A stretch of 13,250 bases of DNA from an uncultured Chitinophagaceae bacterium (GTDB lineage Bacteria > Bacteroidota > Bacteroidia > Chitinophagales > Chitinophagaceae), in NCBI GenBank assembly GCA_937897585.1, contig CALCNY010000130.1, positions 1-13,250 on the forward strand, written 5' to 3'. Below the pieces are notes generated by a model, which ran no database searches, was not told the origin of the DNA, and was given only the letters and a program-made list of their open reading frames with translations. The translations under genes and the position numbers were made by a program. Every line of letters starts with the position of its first letter. Within the stretch, counting starts at the first letter, position 1. Shown piece by piece: positions 13,005 through 13,250 of the stretch.

Positions 13005-13250
13005 TGTATTTATTTTTAATGATTGAGTTTTAGCAAATCTGGGTTTCTGTTTTTAAAAATCAGGATTGCTTTCTATTATTTTGGAAGAAATCCACCTCAT
13101 TTTCGAACTTAATGAGTTGATTTTGATTAATAAATGACGAAATGATGTGATTACCATTTCTCTAAAATTGAAATTACTAATTAATTTTATTGTAAAACTA
13201 GTTTACATAATTAACTACATTTTTTTTTATTTTTCCGATATAGAAAATCA

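Noticed and set aside
13005..13250. Promoter or gene at the right edge
   Set aside because: The region is AT-rich with only weak inverted repeats (for example CTCATT/AATGAG at 13096-13116) and no exact TAnnTTTG box or coding frame that I could support.

Overview
This is an AT-rich chromosomal segment from a member of the Bacteroidota, most likely a Chitinophagales- or Sphingobacteriia-type bacterium. The grounds are: promoter -7 boxes of the TAnnTTTG kind ahead of icmF and rsmA; almost no Shine-Dalgarno sequences; the type of proteins encoded; and several short intergenic repeat families that I recall as common in this phylum. The phylum call is an inference from these traits, not from a marker gene search.

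Layout. (1) Positions 1-362 hold the end of a chimeric reading frame: a fragment resembling a secreted surface protein runs straight into the C-terminal half of a GxxExxY-family (PD-(D/E)XK nuclease-fold) protein. (2) Positions 363-634 are packed with short repeats and stem-loops. The last repeat half-unit supplies the GTG start codon of an arfB-like peptidyl-tRNA hydrolase gene. (3) Positions 635-3664 carry three co-directional plus-strand genes: the arfB-like gene, a di-heme cytochrome c peroxidase and a 14-TM-type polysaccharide flippase. All three use non-ATG starts. (4) Positions 3665-4178 are a gene-free convergent gap full of repeats. (5) A minus-strand icmF (fused isobutyryl-CoA mutase, 1131 aa) fills 4179-7574. 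(6) A 347-bp gap with a long perfect palindrome separates it from rsmA (minus, 7922-8674). (7) A repeat-rich divergent region (8675-9061) lies between rsmA and pdxA (plus, 9062-10156). (8) Convergent to pdxA is a compact four-gene minus-strand unit (13004 down to 10165): winged-helix regulator, BcrA-type ABC ATPase, ABC-2 permease and a LolA-like periplasmic protein.

How the genes relate. Most of the window is housekeeping: ribosome rescue, peroxide detoxification, envelope polysaccharide export, acyl-CoA carbon-skeleton rearrangement, 16S rRNA methylation and vitamin B6 synthesis. rsmA and pdxA are neighbours in many bacteria, but here they are divergent and separated by repeats. The regulator/ABC/LolA-like unit looks like one transporter system with its own regulator.

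I did not find a clear new multi-gene defence or mobile system. The most unusual material is the layered intergenic repeats. At least four families (a 16-bp ATTCGTG-type repeat, a 9-bp GCTRGATAR tandem array, a roughly 42-bp GCAACG repeat and a 93-bp composite) recur in separate gaps, touch start and stop codons, and surround the truncated GxxExxY gene.
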